Shown: in pieces, positions 12,592-56,620 of the stretch
Layout of the letters: every line of letters begins with the position of its first letter
Numbering within the stretch: position 1 is the first letter of the stretch
Source of the DNA: Imbricaverruca yamaguchii
Taxonomy: Eukaryota; Arthropoda; Thecostraca; Neoverrucidae
Length of the DNA stretch: 64,000 nt
Direction: 5' to 3'
NCBI GenBank assembly: GCA_034440575.1
Contig: JAOTOL010001625.1
Span: 2,593,501-2,657,500, forward strand
The notes under the pieces: generated by a model
Told to the model about the DNA's origin: nothing
Database searches by the model: none
Seen by the model: only the letters and a program-made list of their open reading frames with translations
Made by a program: the position numbers and the translations under genes

Positions 12592-12863
12592 GCTACGAGG
12601 CCAGTCTTCTGCATGAGCCGGGCCGGCCTGCCGGTCGGCCAGTCCGCCACCTGCTTGCTGCCAGCTGGCCGGCCGACCAGAAACGCTGTCCGGTGCGCTT
12701 ATCGGTGGAGTGTGGGTTATCAGCGAAAGATATCACGCATACCAAATCGGACGCACTGTGGTGTGCGATGGAAAAGGCAGGTTTCAGCAGAGGAAGGGAT
12801 GGACGGAACGATAATGTGCACATTGCGCCACGTTTGCCACTGCCACCTGTTGACATAAATCGG
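12592..12863 (+). repeat. TE-A right-arm GC-rich segment
   Basis: The segment GGCCGGCCTGCCGGTCGGCC through GTGGGTTATCAGCG recurs at 58655-58800 (+) and about 50100-50390 (inverted). In those two places it is preceded by a LINE reverse-transcriptase scrap that is absent here, so it marks the inner right arm of TE-A. Confidence 0.7.
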
Positions 12864-13170
12864 ACACACAGCCGCACGATTTCACTGTCAGGGCTTCGCT
12901 GGCTCCTCCAGCGGACAACTGAGGAACTATCTTTGGACGTTCTTGGACATTATGAACTCTGGACGTTATGAACCTCTGAAGCCAGTCTTTGACTTTGTGA
13001 TCCTTTGACGTTATGAACTCTGGACGTTATGACCGCAGCCTACCCGAGATACTATTTTTAAATACTTTATTTCGCACTTTGGACGTTATGCTCCTTGGAC
13101 CTTGTGAGTTTTGGACGTTATTTATTAACATTGGTACTAAATGAACTCTGGATGTTATGATATATCCCCG
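12863..13170 (-). repeat. TE-A right inverted terminal region
   Basis: Inverted counterpart of 7441-7753, with TGGACGTTATGAAC variants near 12935-12975, 13005-13032, 13079, 13113 and 13140. It ends GATATATCC, matching the other right-type ends. Confidence 0.75.
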
Positions 13171-15105
13171 GGAGAACGTGGCCGTCTAACTGGCCTTGGC
13201 AGCGCTGTGTGTCTGCGCGCTTGGGTCTCTGCAATACGATGCAGTGCCATGTTGAATTTGGAAGTTCGTTTGCACACTTGTGTTCTGTTCAGTGTCCTGC
13301 TCGCGTTTCGAGCAGGGAAGAGGCCAGCCGAGCCCAGAAGCAGAAAGTTAAGTGATCAACAAAAAACGTGTATCTTTGGCGGCGCCATTTCAAGTCGCTT
13401 TGCCTGGGTCCACTCAGGGGTAACTCCCTCTGGATTCGCTCACCTCTCTTTACCATCACACCGTCGCGCTGGAATACAACAATAGTTGCCTCATACAAGG
13501 TTCTGAAAGACAGCATTGGTGTTGTCTTGCGACGATTGGGAACATATGACGCTCATGGGAGAAGAATAGGGTGAATTTTGGCATTAGGGTGTCATGCTAG
13601 CGCGCTTTCGTGAAAAAAGAGTATGTTGAACTCGGCGGAGGGGGGTGGCTACCTGGAGCTGCGGACTTCGCGCCCCAGCCAAGTCTGGAGCAGCCGCCTT
13701 CTGTTGTGCCGATACTATACCGCACACTCTAGTGCGCTGTTAGTAGCGTTGGCAGCGATTTACTACAGTTTTACATACCCGAAACTCTTCGAGTTAGGAG
13801 CATAGGAATTTACTCAATTTTGCAACTGTCAATGCCTCCTGTGCCGTGTCGGTGTCAATGCCAGGCTGTTACGTTGGTCGGCGAGAACCAGCGTATGGTT
13901 AGTGTGTTGAGTATGGGAGCTCAGCCCCTCCTTGACATGGTGTTCCTCCTCCGCACTATAACAAAAACTGGACGATTAGGGGCAACAGAAATTAAGTGAA
14001 CGAACAGTCCAGTGCTTTTCAGATTGTACGTTAAAAAAAAGAAATCGAAGGCTGAGGATGGGAAGGATTGGGCGCCAAACAAAGCAGTGTATTTTAAGCG
14101 AATAATTTGAACTAAACAGCCATGTTTCTTGTACAATCTGCTAAACAAGGGCGACTTTAGCGGAAGAGGCTTTCACATTTATGGAAAACTGAAGCATTAT
14201 CAGGAACCTCGGTCAATAATAGTTTTCTAAAAATGCGAGGGCGTTCGGCATTGTATATTTGGGACGGCTGCATGCTTATCACTTGGCGTACCTACCATGT
14301 GATCCCTTGTGGGTTTCGGAGTACCTAACTGGCATTCGATGTGTCAAAGCTCTCAGAAACGAATGCAATTATCCACCAGTGCGGATGGGATACCGCGTGT
14401 AAGGCGTCAGCTAATGCGTGGACTTCGGTGCGCAGGTTCTCGGTTCAGGTGCTGTGTGCTAGTTCTCGGTCCAGGTGCAGTGCGCCAGTTCAAGTTCAGG
14501 CGCAGTGAGCCAGTGTAATCTCATGCACAGCGGCTCAATTTTCATCTATCGAATCCTTATCTGGAAGAGCCGTGGATCGCTTGCGCTGTCGCAGAAGCAA
14601 CGCCGGACAATCGACTCCACTGTCGAAGCTAGTGCTGGGTTCATGGACATGATCCGTACCAACATTTCGAAGCGGCGCACGTACCCCGACCGGAGGGCGT
14701 GACCTGGTGTCGTGTCACCGGAGCGCAGCGTTCTGTTCACCGGGCGCACGTAATCAAGACATAGCGTGACGCGTACCATGGCCCGGTCAGTCGGGCCGAC
14801 AATTAGAGCGGCTCTGTCACCCGGCGGTGCCGTCGCAGTGACAGCTCCGCCCAACGCGCTAAGCTCCGTCCAAATTGTGCTGTCGAACGGGAGTTTCATG
14901 GCCGTGTGGTGGAGTCAACCAAAATCTGGTTGGCGTGGACTCTGATTCCGTACAGTTGTTGCAGAAGATGTTTGATGTAACGCATCCCTCCCCCGCCCGT
15001 GGAGATGTGGCGCTTCTCCCACTGGGAGAAGGCCAGCAGGACGCTGCAGCGAACCACCACCATCCACTCCGCTCAACGAATTTGTACAACCGATGACATC
15101 GGGGA
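13171..15105. other. Unassigned intronic or intergenic DNA
   Basis: No recognised exon, transposon or array. A short CAGGTGC/CAGTGCG-type repetition lies near 14440-14520. The frames (for example 13141-13485 and 14546-14899) look fortuitous. Confidence 0.5.
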
Positions 15106-15292
15106 CGAATAGTCTAGGGATCAGTTTCTAAGTCTGGTCAGTCTCACAATCGAAAGATTGTGGGTTCGAGTTTCACCCGTCGTTACTCTTCGCCCGCGAT
15201 CAATCGGGCGTGAGTAATTGACGATGCTATTATGATTCAACGGTCGACGTGTCGTAAAATCAATAACCAACACCAGCCGATGACGTCGAATG
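15106..15292 (+). repeat. SINE family 2, copy 1 (tRNA-derived)
   Basis: AATAGTCTAGGGATC resembles an A box and TGTGGGTTCGAGTTTCAC a B box. The body has CGTCG...CTCTTC(G/A)CCCGCG and GTCGACGTGT(C/T)GTAAAA, ending near GACGTCGAA. The partner copy is 21177-21391. An extra insert sits between the boxes relative to that copy. Confidence 0.75.
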
Positions 15293-16133
15293 AAGGAGAA
15301 GGGTGCCCTAGGTAGGAAAGGAGCCATGCAGAACGCTCGAGCGCACCCTCCGTCGGCGCCCGTCCGGATAAATGGCTCTCCTCCAGAGAAGTGCCTCCAT
15401 TCCGATCAAAATTCCCAGATCCGCTCTTACAACCTACTTATGAGTCCGCATAAACTAACAGCCAATACATGCATCAATGTCACGACCGACTGTACGACAT
15501 CGTACAGTCGGTCCTCCCTCTCAGCTGGTTGATAGCTGGACCCATTCACCAATAACCACTTCCGGGGAGGTGTCGTCTCTCAAAAGCCAGCCCATTGCTC
15601 CAGAGCTGTCAGCGTTGGCCGCCGTTGTGCTGACTGCGCTGAAACACCACACTGCCGCAGTCGCCGCTGACGCTCCACCCGGGCACTCGCGGCGCGAAGA
15701 GCCGCCTCGCCTATGCCGTATCGCCCGTTTAGTGTGTACTGGCCGGTCGTCGGGCCGCACGCTACGGCGATACGGACGTAGTCGGATACAGGTCGGCAGT
15801 TGTGCGCCGGAACCGGCACCCGGCGCCGCGGTTGTCGGCTATCCCATCACACGTTCCAACCGGTGCGCATCTTGGCAGCGCCTCGTCACGACGGGAAATG
15901 ACACGGCATGGGAAACGGCACACAGCGTCACTCTTTGGGCTCGACCACTAGAAAGGCCCAATCGAACCATTGGAAAATGAATACAAACAATCAATACATG
16001 CATCCATGTCACGTTGAAATATTGAATAGCCGTTCCTGTTATTGCTAGTATCAACGTGTCCTGTTGAGCTAGTTTATCGCTTCTAGTTTGCACCATGACT
16101 GACGCCGTGGGCGTTTGCGTGACAGGCACAGTT
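15293..16133. other. Unassigned DNA with a perfect 14-bp hairpin
   Basis: Bases 15484-15497 and 15500-15513 are perfect complements around a 2-nt loop (GACCGACTGTACGA arm). Otherwise no exon or repeat family is recognised; overlapping frames at 15477-15980 have no support. Confidence 0.5.
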
Positions 16134-16380
16134 GTTCGCGACTGACGCCGTGTTCGGCTGCTGTGCGGCAGCCGCTGCCGTTTATGACTGTCGCTGTGTT
16201 TGGCTGCTGTTCGTGACTGGCGTCGTGTTCGGGTGCTGTGAGGCAGCCGCTACTGTGTGTGACTGCTGTTCGCGGCTGACGCCGTGTTCGGCTGCTGTGC
16301 GGCAGCCGCCGCTGTGTGTGAGTGTCGCTGTGTCTGGCTGCTGTTGGCGACTGAAGCCGTGTTCGGCTGCTGTGCGGCAG
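16134..16380 (+). repeat. Minisatellite (75/59-nt units) ending at the ADAM acceptor
   Basis: Four units each end CTGCTGTG(C/A)GGCAG, with the AG at 16171, 16246, 16305 and 16380. Intervals are 75, 59 and 75 nt. The last AG is the inferred splice acceptor of the ADAM exon, so earlier units carry copies of the acceptor context. The frame between 16305 and the exon is open and in register. Confidence 0.85.
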
Positions 16381-49664
<33,284 letters not shown>

Positions 49665-49788
49665 GTCAGTGGCGGCGATGGCGTCCACTCGCAGACATGG
49701 TGGTGGTGATCGTCCGCGCGAGCGGTCGACCGTGGCGTTGTGGTTGGTCACTGCGGCCGTTTGATAGGCGAGGTGGCCATTGTGACCT

Positions 49789-50100
49789 GATATGGAGGGA
49801 GATATATCATAGCATCCAGAATTAACTTAGTGTAAAAGTTCATACCGTCTGAAGCCCACAACGGCCAAGAATCATACCGTCCAAAATGATAATAAAGTTT
49901 TTTTTAAATCCCAAATGTCTCGGATAGGGTGCGTTCATAGCGTTCAGAGTTCATAACGTCCGAGGATCACAAAGTCGAAAAATTGCTTTAGAGGGAGAGT
50001 TTATAACGTCCAGAGTTCATAAAGTCAAGAGAGCATATCGTCCAAAAATAGTTCCTCAGTTGTCTGCTCGAGGAACCAGCGAAGCCCTGACAGTGAAACC
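49789..50100 (-). repeat. TE-A right-type inverted terminal region (copy 2)
   Basis: Starts GATATATCATAGCATCCAG and carries TTCATAACGTCCGAGG, TTTATAACGTCCAGAG and similar. It continues into CTCAGTTGTC and GTGCGGCTGTGGCTCCG, then the inner right-arm sequence in reverse. The ADAM exon 4 donor is only ~125 bp upstream. Confidence 0.75.
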
Positions 50101-50394
50101 GTGCGGCTGTGGCTCCGTTTTGTGTCAACAGGTGATAGTGGCAAACGTGGCGTAATGTGTACATCATCGCTCCGTCCAACCCTTGCCCTGCTGAAGCCTG
50201 CATTCTCCATCGCACGCCCCGGTGCATCCGATTTGTCATGTTTGTTATCGTTGTCGCTGATAACCCACACCCCACCGATAAGCGCACCGGGCAGCGTCCC
50301 TGGTCGGCCGACCATCTGGCAGCAAACAGGCCGCGGACTGGCCGACCGACTGACCGGCAGGGTCCGTGCAGAGCACCGGCTTTGTTGCCATTGT

Positions 50395-50520
50395 TGCTAA
50401 TTTGATATGGTGAACAATTTTGAGCAGCCTATTCCTCAGCCTAGCCTCAATATTGTTCACGAAGATTATAAATGAAAGAGGAACTATCTAGAACGGAGCC
50501 CTGTAGCACACCAATCTTAA
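50395..50520 (-). pseudogene. LINE reverse-transcriptase scrap inside TE-A right arm (copy 2)
   Basis: On the minus strand the text around CTACAGGGCTCCGTTCTAGA encodes a GVLQGSVL-like piece and then FIIFVNNIE, the RT motif region (Q/H)GSVLGPLLF. The same scrap lies at 58500-58640 in the other right arm, so it was carried by the TE-A ancestor of these two arms. Confidence 0.7.
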
Positions 50521-50924
50521 AATATTCCATTCAGATTCATATCCATTGCATACTAACTTTTGTTTCCTTCGCAATATTACACCCTCAGCAATGATTCAAC
50601 TCAGTCAAGAACTTTTCCATATGCCCCGCGCTGCTGATGAATGAAGTAGGAGACTTTGATTGGAAACCTGCATGTATAGTTTTATTGGGTCTCCAAATTG
50701 TGGTAGTAGATGATTTATGAGTTATACGTAACCGTGAATTACAAGGAGTGAGAAGTATCCACAATTTAGCAATCATATTCCGATAAAAGATAATCAATTT
50801 GCACAACCATTTATTTATTACATCCCGAAAATAATAATATACGAATGTAGCGAAACATCAGGAAGGGCACAAACAAGGGGTGGCACCGAGTTTGAGTGCT
50901 CAGTGCTCACTGCTCGCTCTCGCT

Positions 50925-52290
50925 GAACATGCTGCCTGTGAAGCGAATAAATTTTTGATGGTGCCGGATGCAGTCAAGGTGAAAGTAAAGCTATTTTATG
51001 AGTGGGACCAGGTCAGCCGAATGTGTCTCGACAAAATCGACCGTGTCACGGTGCGACAGGGTGATGGAACCAGAAGTAGAGTTCAGAGAGTTCAGAAAAG
51101 GCTTGCTTTGGACATTTTTTGTGAGATATGTGATATATAGAAACACAACTTTGAAAACCCTCACACCAGCTTAATAGCCTTTGCTGCCCTTCATCCGAAG
51201 CATTGCATCTTCGCAGGCAGCAGTGGGACGCACTCGGTGTGCATGTGCAACTATCATCAAAACCTAAAACTGTTCATATCCGCTCTCGGCCTTCTCGGTC
51301 TCAAATACCGTAACCTCCTCGATCACTCTGTATTTGGCATATGTGTGTATGTGACACACTAAAAACCGTGATTGCATGATGCACAACTGTAAGGACTGTC
51401 CTGGTGAAGACGAATGATGCCCAAATGAGCTTTCGAAGGATTCTCCTCGCGGACAAATCAGAAGAGAGTGACGGTGATTTAACCCAAGATGATGACATGG
51501 ATAATTATGTTACATACAACCAGTGGATGAGTACGCATCGCTGTACACTCGCAGAAATAGTCTAGACCAAGGAGGGAAGCATGTGATATTCCAGCCACAA
51601 ACCGTGAAGCTGATCAAACATCACTTTGCTGCTAACAAACAAGGCCAGCACTTCACCTACCTAAAGGCTATTACCAAAGAGGGTGAAATGATTGCCTTGT
51701 ACGATTTCGCTTAAGATCATTCAATTGTGATGCAGGATATAGCTGAAGGCTTCCACTGGCATTCGTCCCTGTGTACGGGGCACCGTTTGTAGTGTACTGG
51801 GGTGAGGACGAGGTGCCAGCTGGCGCCAGTGCCGTAAGAGCTACTGCTCTACCTCTGACGGCATAAAGCACAACACTGACATGGTGCATGCGTTCCTGCA
51901 ACGGCCTATCGCAGAATGTCGGGCCGCAGTACCTGACCTCCAAAAATATGTATTCCACAGACGGCAGTATACGAATAAACTTCGTTAATGTGTGTCACCA
52001 TCAGGCATATTTTGTGGTGCTCTGTGGGTGGCTTCTTTGTCACATCTCATGGCAAGGTCGCTTGCGACGGCATCGGGGGCACAGCCAAGCACGCCGCGGC
52101 TCAAAAGAGCTTCAAGCGCTCTCTGAGCAATCAGATACTGACGGTGGAGGACATGTTTGAGTATCTGTCGCAAAAGCTAGCCAGCTGCATCAAATTCATA
52201 TTTGCATCAAAGCAGGAGGCAATGGGCGTCACGACCCACCTCACCGAACGCTTCCCGAAGGCCATCATGATGAAAGGAACATAGGGTTAC
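50925..52290 (+). pseudogene. TE-A transposase-like gene, copy 2 (frameshifted, core retained)
   Basis: The same region order as 9955-11022, but the core survives in pieces. A segment near 51735-51900 has SDG and a kept MVHAF; 51950-52010 reads TDGSIRINFVNVCHHQAYF; after a +/- frame change 52010-52284 reads FFVTSHGKVACDGIGGTAKH then KSFKRSLSNQILTVEDMFEY. I remember the combination SDG..., NF(x)NLCxH, FFATSHGK, CDGIGGT-K from a repeated, largely unnamed invertebrate protein family; Asp residues in SDG/DGIGG could be catalytic. At least two frameshifts and several stops mean no protein. The family name and reaction remain unknown to me. Confidence 0.62.
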
Positions 52291-52666
52291 TACAAGTTCG
52301 CACCATTGATCCACAGCATCGTAATAGTTCATGAACTGCCTACCGATGCGTGGCATGTGTTAATGGAAGTTTGGTGAAGTAGGAAGTGTTGGTGAGTACG
52401 CTGATGTAGATCGTGTTGATTAATATTATCGCGGTGACAGATCGTCGGTCTGGACTGGGATTCTGACAAGGCATGGAATGATCTGCACATCTGTAGATAA
52501 ATGCATTGCATTGGTTTCACCTTTGTTGACGAGTGGTGGAAGTTTTCTGGATCATGGGACCTCTATCAGAGTTTCCCTCTGATAGAGTTTCCCACATGTC
52601 CTTCAGGGAAACTAGACAATTGGGTGGGGAGGGATGAAATGGCATTGCCATCTCAGGGATATGCCA

Positions 52667-52800
52667 ATAGCTAAGGCAAAATCAGCAAATAGGGATAGCA
52701 GTAGCTCAAGCAGGCAGAGTAGTAGTTCATCCAGTGATGAAAGAGCTCCTCAGCGTGAAAAAAAAAGTTGGTTACGGAACATCTGTTAAGTGTATGATGC
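52667..52800 (+). pseudogene. Possible ORF start of LINE B, Ser-rich leader
   Basis: An ATG at 52667 opens a leader MPIAKAKSANRDSSSSSS followed by a second Ser run and DERAPQREKK. It enters a nine-A tract at 52748-52756 and then stops. Removing one A from the tract would connect it in frame with the endonuclease ORF. This suggests that the true start lies here and the tract has slipped. Confidence 0.5.
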
Positions 52801-53993
52801 TTAATGCTCAGAGTATTCGATCCATATTTGATGAGGCCAAGTGTTATGTTGTTGAGGAGAAACCAAATTATGTATGCATTACGGAGGCATGGATCAGTGA
52901 GGGGTATTTTGGAGATAACTTGCAGGACTATGATATCCAGGGATACAATATGTTTTCGTGCAATAGGGGTCCAGAAATGAAAGAGGGTGGTGTAATGCTC
53001 TATGTGAGTAGCTTATTCAGTTCTCAAAAAGTAGCAGGTGGGGATATAAATGTGTCTGTGGAGTCCATTTGGCTTGATGTCACTGTGGGAAAAGGCAACA
53101 GCAATACACTGAGGATAGGATCTTTCTACCGATCAGGAACCCTGCCACATTCTCAGCAACTGGAGCTTGATAAGGTGATTTGTGAGGAAATCAGAAGAAA
53201 CTTTCAGAGGAAGTGCCTTATTCTTGGTGACTTTTATCTAAAAGGATATGAAAATGTTGGTGTTGGCTCCCCATCATGCAAAATGTTTAGGAAATGCCTT
53301 GACGAGGACCTGTTCTTACACCAGTTTGTATCGGAACCTACCAGGCATGGCTCATTCTTGGACCTTGTATTCTCGGATTTAAGTGACTTGGTTCAAGACT
53401 TAACTGTAGGAGAAACTCTGGGGAGAAGTGACCATAACATAGTTAGATTCAGGGCACATGTAGGGGAGATTATTAGGGATAATTTGGTAAAGGTTCCAAA
53501 TTTCAACAGAGCAGACTTTGACTGCATGAGAGCGGCTTTAAGTGCCATCAGATGGGAAGAAGAATTCTCCAATTTAAATGCCTGTGAAATGTGGGAAAAG
53601 TTCAAATCTTACTTCAAGGAAATTCAGATTAGACATGTCCCCCAAAAGCAAAGACACAAAAGAAGGGTAGGAAATCCAGCATGGCTTACACCAGACTTGA
53701 TAAAAGCAATTAAGGCTAAGAAAACTGCATTTAGAGTGTTTAAAGAAGCTTCAAATGTCGTTAATCTAAAGGCGTATCGAAAAGCTAGAGCCACCGTGAA
53801 GCAAAAAACCAGAGCAGCAAAGCGAGCAAAAGAACTGGATTTAGCTAGGAACTGTAATGGGGACAGCAAAAAGTGCTTTAGTTTCTACAAGCTGAGTAAA
53901 GTGTCTACCACAATTGGTCCGCTTAAAGTAAATGGAACTATACTGGGTGAGGGTAGTGAGATGGTTGAGGAGCTGAGCAAGCAGTTTAAATAG
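52734..53993 (+). CDS. LINE B ORF2 N-terminal part: apurinic-type endonuclease
   Basis: A 419-codon open frame. Endonuclease landmarks in order are MLNAQSIRS (near residue 22), CITEAWIS with the catalytic-type Glu (near 50), a GDFN-like ILGDF (near 165), HGSFLDLVFSD (near 204) and GRSDHNIVRF (near 235). Then comes a Lys/Arg-rich linker leading toward the RT. It nicks target DNA in LINE retrotransposition. The frame ends at a TAG in what should be continuous ORF2, because RT-linker sequence follows in the same frame to 54203. The first in-frame ATG is at 52737. GDFY replaces the usual GDFN. Confidence 0.85.
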   Translation: MMKELLSVKKKVGYGTSVKCMMLNAQSIRSIFDEAKCYVVEEKPNYVCITEAWISEGYFGDNLQDYDIQGYNMFSCNRGPEMKEGGVMLYVSSLFSSQKVAGGDINVSVESIWLDVTVGKGNSNTLRIGSFYRSGTLPHSQQLELDKVICEEIRRNFQRKCLILGDFYLKGYENVGVGSPSCKMFRKCLDEDLFLHQFVSEPTRHGSFLDLVFSDLSDLVQDLTVGETLGRSDHNIVRFRAHVGEIIRDNLVKVPNFNRADFDCMRAALSAIRWEEEFSNLNACEMWEKFKSYFKEIQIRHVPQKQRHKRRVGNPAWLTPDLIKAIKAKKTAFRVFKEASNVVNLKAYRKARATVKQKTRAAKRAKELDLARNCNGDSKKCFSFYKLSKVSTTIGPLKVNGTILGEGSEMVEELSKQFK

Positions 53994-55620
53994 GTGCTTC
54001 CATTGGAAGACATCACTAATCTGCCGACAGTACACCATAGTTCAGTAACATGTGATCGGATAAACCATGTTGATTTCACTGATAGTGATGTTGTTTTCAA
54101 TCATATCAGGAAAATAAAGCCAAACAAGGCAGCAGGACCTGATACTCTTTATGCTAGGGTATTGGGGAAGCTGAAAGGGAATTGGCATTTCCACTTAGTA
54201 TAATATTTTGTAGATCAGTTTCATAAAATGAAATTCCAACAGATTGGAAAAGGGCAAATGTCGTTCCTATTTTCAAGAAAGGAGAAAGAGTGAAAGCTGA
54301 AAACGATAGGGAAGTAAGTCTCACATCCCTAGTCTGCAAGGTACTCGAACCAATTATCAAGGATAGAATAGTTAGCTATCTGGAAGGAAACCGATTGATT
54401 CAAGATACTCAACATGGGTTTAGAAAAGGGTGACCGCATCTCACAAATGTCTTGGACTTTTTGTACTTCACTACAGCACAATTTGATCAGGGAGATCAGG
54501 TTGATGTAGCATACCTTGACTTTGGTAAGGCATTTGACAAGGTACCCCATAAAGGGTTAATGATGTAGCTTCAGGTCCATGGTATTGCAGGTAGTATCTT
54601 AAAATGGATAGAGTTGTGGCTTTCAGATAGACAGCAAAGACTGATGCTAAATTGTACAAAGTTATCCTGGCAAAATGTTCTTAATGGAGCCCCCCTAGGG
54701 TCAGCACTGGGCCACTACTGTTCGTTATATTTGTAAATAACATTGAAAGTGGCCTAGGCACTAAGGTTTTGAAATTGACGGATGATTTGAAGGTCTTTAG
54801 GGCAACAACAGGTCACAATGAGCATACCTCGCTGCAGAAGGACTTAGAGGAACTTGTGAAGTGGTCCGAAGTATGGGAAATGAAATATAATTTTGATAAG
54901 TGCAAAATAATGCATGTAGGTAGGCAGCATATGAAGGCTCCATACTAGATGGGTGGCCAAGTACCATCAGTGACCCAACAGGAGAAGGATTTAGGCGTTA
55001 TTCTAAACACAAAATTTAGGGACATCAGAACAGACCAAGGAAGCCAGGAAGAAGGCATTGAGAATGCTTGGGGAAATCAATAGGAATGTATCGTACAAAA
55101 GTGAGGAAGTCACCAGGAAGCTTTACTCTGCATATGTGAGGCCACATTTGGAATACTGCATCCAAGCTTGATCTCCTAGCTATGAAAAAGATTGTTGGCT
55201 TTTAGAGAGAGTAGAAAACAGGGCTACACAAATGGTTAATGGTATAAACAACCTGGTATTTGAGGAAAGATTGAAGAAATTGAATATGTTTTCACTTAGA
55301 TATAGAAGGCTGAAAGGACATCTCATCGAGGTCTTTAAATTTGTTCATGGCCTGGAGAAGGGATACATTGGGGCAATATTTGAATTTAACAAAAATGATG
55401 CAAATAGAGGTCATCGATTAACAATTAAAGTCAACCACAGCAGGACAAGATTAAGACCGTCTTTCTTCACCAACAGGGGAGTAGAACACTGGAAGCAGCT
55501 GCCAGAAACCATTGTCAGTAGCAGCACATTGAACATCTTTGAAACACAGCATGGACAATCATTATAAGAATAGAGGGTTTGCTTCTCAGTATTCCAGGGA
55601 GGGCTGGTCGACGGATATGG
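53994..55620 (+). pseudogene. LINE B reverse transcriptase and C-terminal region, broken
   Basis: The frame after the TAG (53994-54203) has KIKPNKAAGPD. Later frames give VVPIFKKGE, a diverged HGF block with a stop at 54432, AYLDFGKAFDKVPHK (RT motif A) and LTDDLKVF in place of FADD. The C-terminal block is at 55232-55567. Multiple stops and frameshifts; inactive. Confidence 0.8.
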
Positions 55621-55718
55621 TGGGCAACTGGTTGAGTGTCCAGAGTGAAACGAAGAAGGGCCCTTGTGGCTCATAGTTGCACTAATATTTTGTGTCTTTG
55701 TGCCTTTATGTCTTTATT

Positions 55719-56035
55719 ATAATGTTTCACTGTAGCAAATTATTATATTGCATTTAATTGTACAATTATACTACTTTATTTTATTACACCGATGTCGACA
55801 GCTCATGACCCCATGCGATTCATTTCAGGCTCAGCCTGTGTCAACGGATGCATCTGCGCCGAATTTGTTCTCAAGGAGTTCAAGATTAATGGGATTACTC
55901 ATCGTGATGGGATAGCTGCACGCGATGGGACACGTGCCACGAGCATCAAAAGACTAGTAATTTGGTACTATGCTGTTCTAAACCAATAGTAAAGCAGGCC
56001 ACGATAAACTAGCGCGGAAACAGCCATGTATTCCT
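55719..56035. other. Unassigned DNA between LINE B and resumed TE-A body
   Basis: Contains a short frame (55792-55989) preceded by an acceptor-like ttcag, but its residues do not match the expected next ADAM disintegrin exon. Probably part of TE-A or of LINE target DNA. Confidence 0.45.
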
Positions 56036-56329
56036 AATTTCGAACGGATCGGTAGGTTTTTTTAAAGGGTAAACGCGGTCAATGGTCAAGAAGCTATAGC
56101 CTCTGGCATTTCTGAGATGCCACCCTACAGTGGTGTCTTTTGAGGTTTTTCGGGTCAGTCACATTGCGATTTGAAAAAGTGCAGAAATGAAGTTTTATAT
56201 TTTATCTTTTCAAGTAAAACATAAATATGTTGTTCTGTTTCTAAGCCTGTACATATCCGTTCTAAATTATACATGCATGATTGTTTTTGTATTAGTGTAT
56301 GTCGTAGTGCCAGTTTACGTCTCTTCGTG

Positions 56330-56620
56330 TTAGCTCACAACGTCCAAGGATCATAACGTCTAAAATGCGAAATAATGTTTTAAAACTCGAAAATGTCCCA
56401 GATAGGGTGCCTTGATAGCGTCCAGAGTCCATAACGTTCAAGGATCACAAAGTTCAAAACTGGCTTCAAAAGGCAGAGTTCATAACGTCCAAAGTTCATA
56501 AATTCCAGAGTTCATAACTACCAAAAAAAATCTTCCTCAGTTGTCCGCTTTAGGAGCAGGCGAACACCGACGGTGAAATTGTGCGGCTGTGTCTCCGCTT
56601 TCTGCCAGCAGGTGGCAGGA
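56330..56620 (+). repeat. TE-A left-type inverted terminal region (copy 3, tip missing)
   Basis: Starts CTCACAACGTCCAAGGATCA, matching copy 1 from ~7491 onward, through CAGATAGGGTGCCTTGATAG and CTCAGTTGTCCGC. The outer ~45 bp present in copy 1 are absent. Confidence 0.75.

Larger units (their letters stand above)
7441..13170 (+). mobile_element. TE-A copy 1: DNA-transposon-like element with ~300-bp inverted terminal regions
   Basis: The left region (7441-7753) and the right region (about 12863-13168) are inverted copies of each other. Both are dense in TTCATAACGTCCA or its complement TGGACGTTATGAA, followed inward by CCTCAGTTGTCC and GTGCGGCTGTG. The right end finishes GGATGTTATGATATATCC, shared with the ends at 59290 and 49789. 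Inside are a tRNA-derived SINE (8631-8940), a CT/T microsatellite (9690-9945), remains of a transposase-like gene (9955-11022) and a nested TE-B element (11308-12291). An internal segment near 8970-9300 recurs in direct orientation at 12300-12580. No clear target-site duplication was seen. The superfamily is not identified. Confidence 0.75.
52600..55718 (+). mobile_element. LINE B: near-full-length, decayed CR1/Jockey-like retrotransposon
   Basis: Endonuclease ORF at 52734-53993, RT region about 53994-54900 with stops and frameshifts, C-terminal region to 55620, and a TTTATGTC-type tail near 55695-55715. It interrupts TE-A: body sequence stops near 52540 and resumes near 56036. It is more diverged from LINEs A and C than they are from each other. 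The exact 5' end is uncertain (52590-52660). Confidence 0.88.

Noticed and set aside
55792..55989. Candidate next ADAM exon (acceptor-like ttcag before GSACVNGC...)
   Set aside because: Cys spacing and residues do not fit the rest of the disintegrin domain, and it lies within the TE-A/LINE complex.
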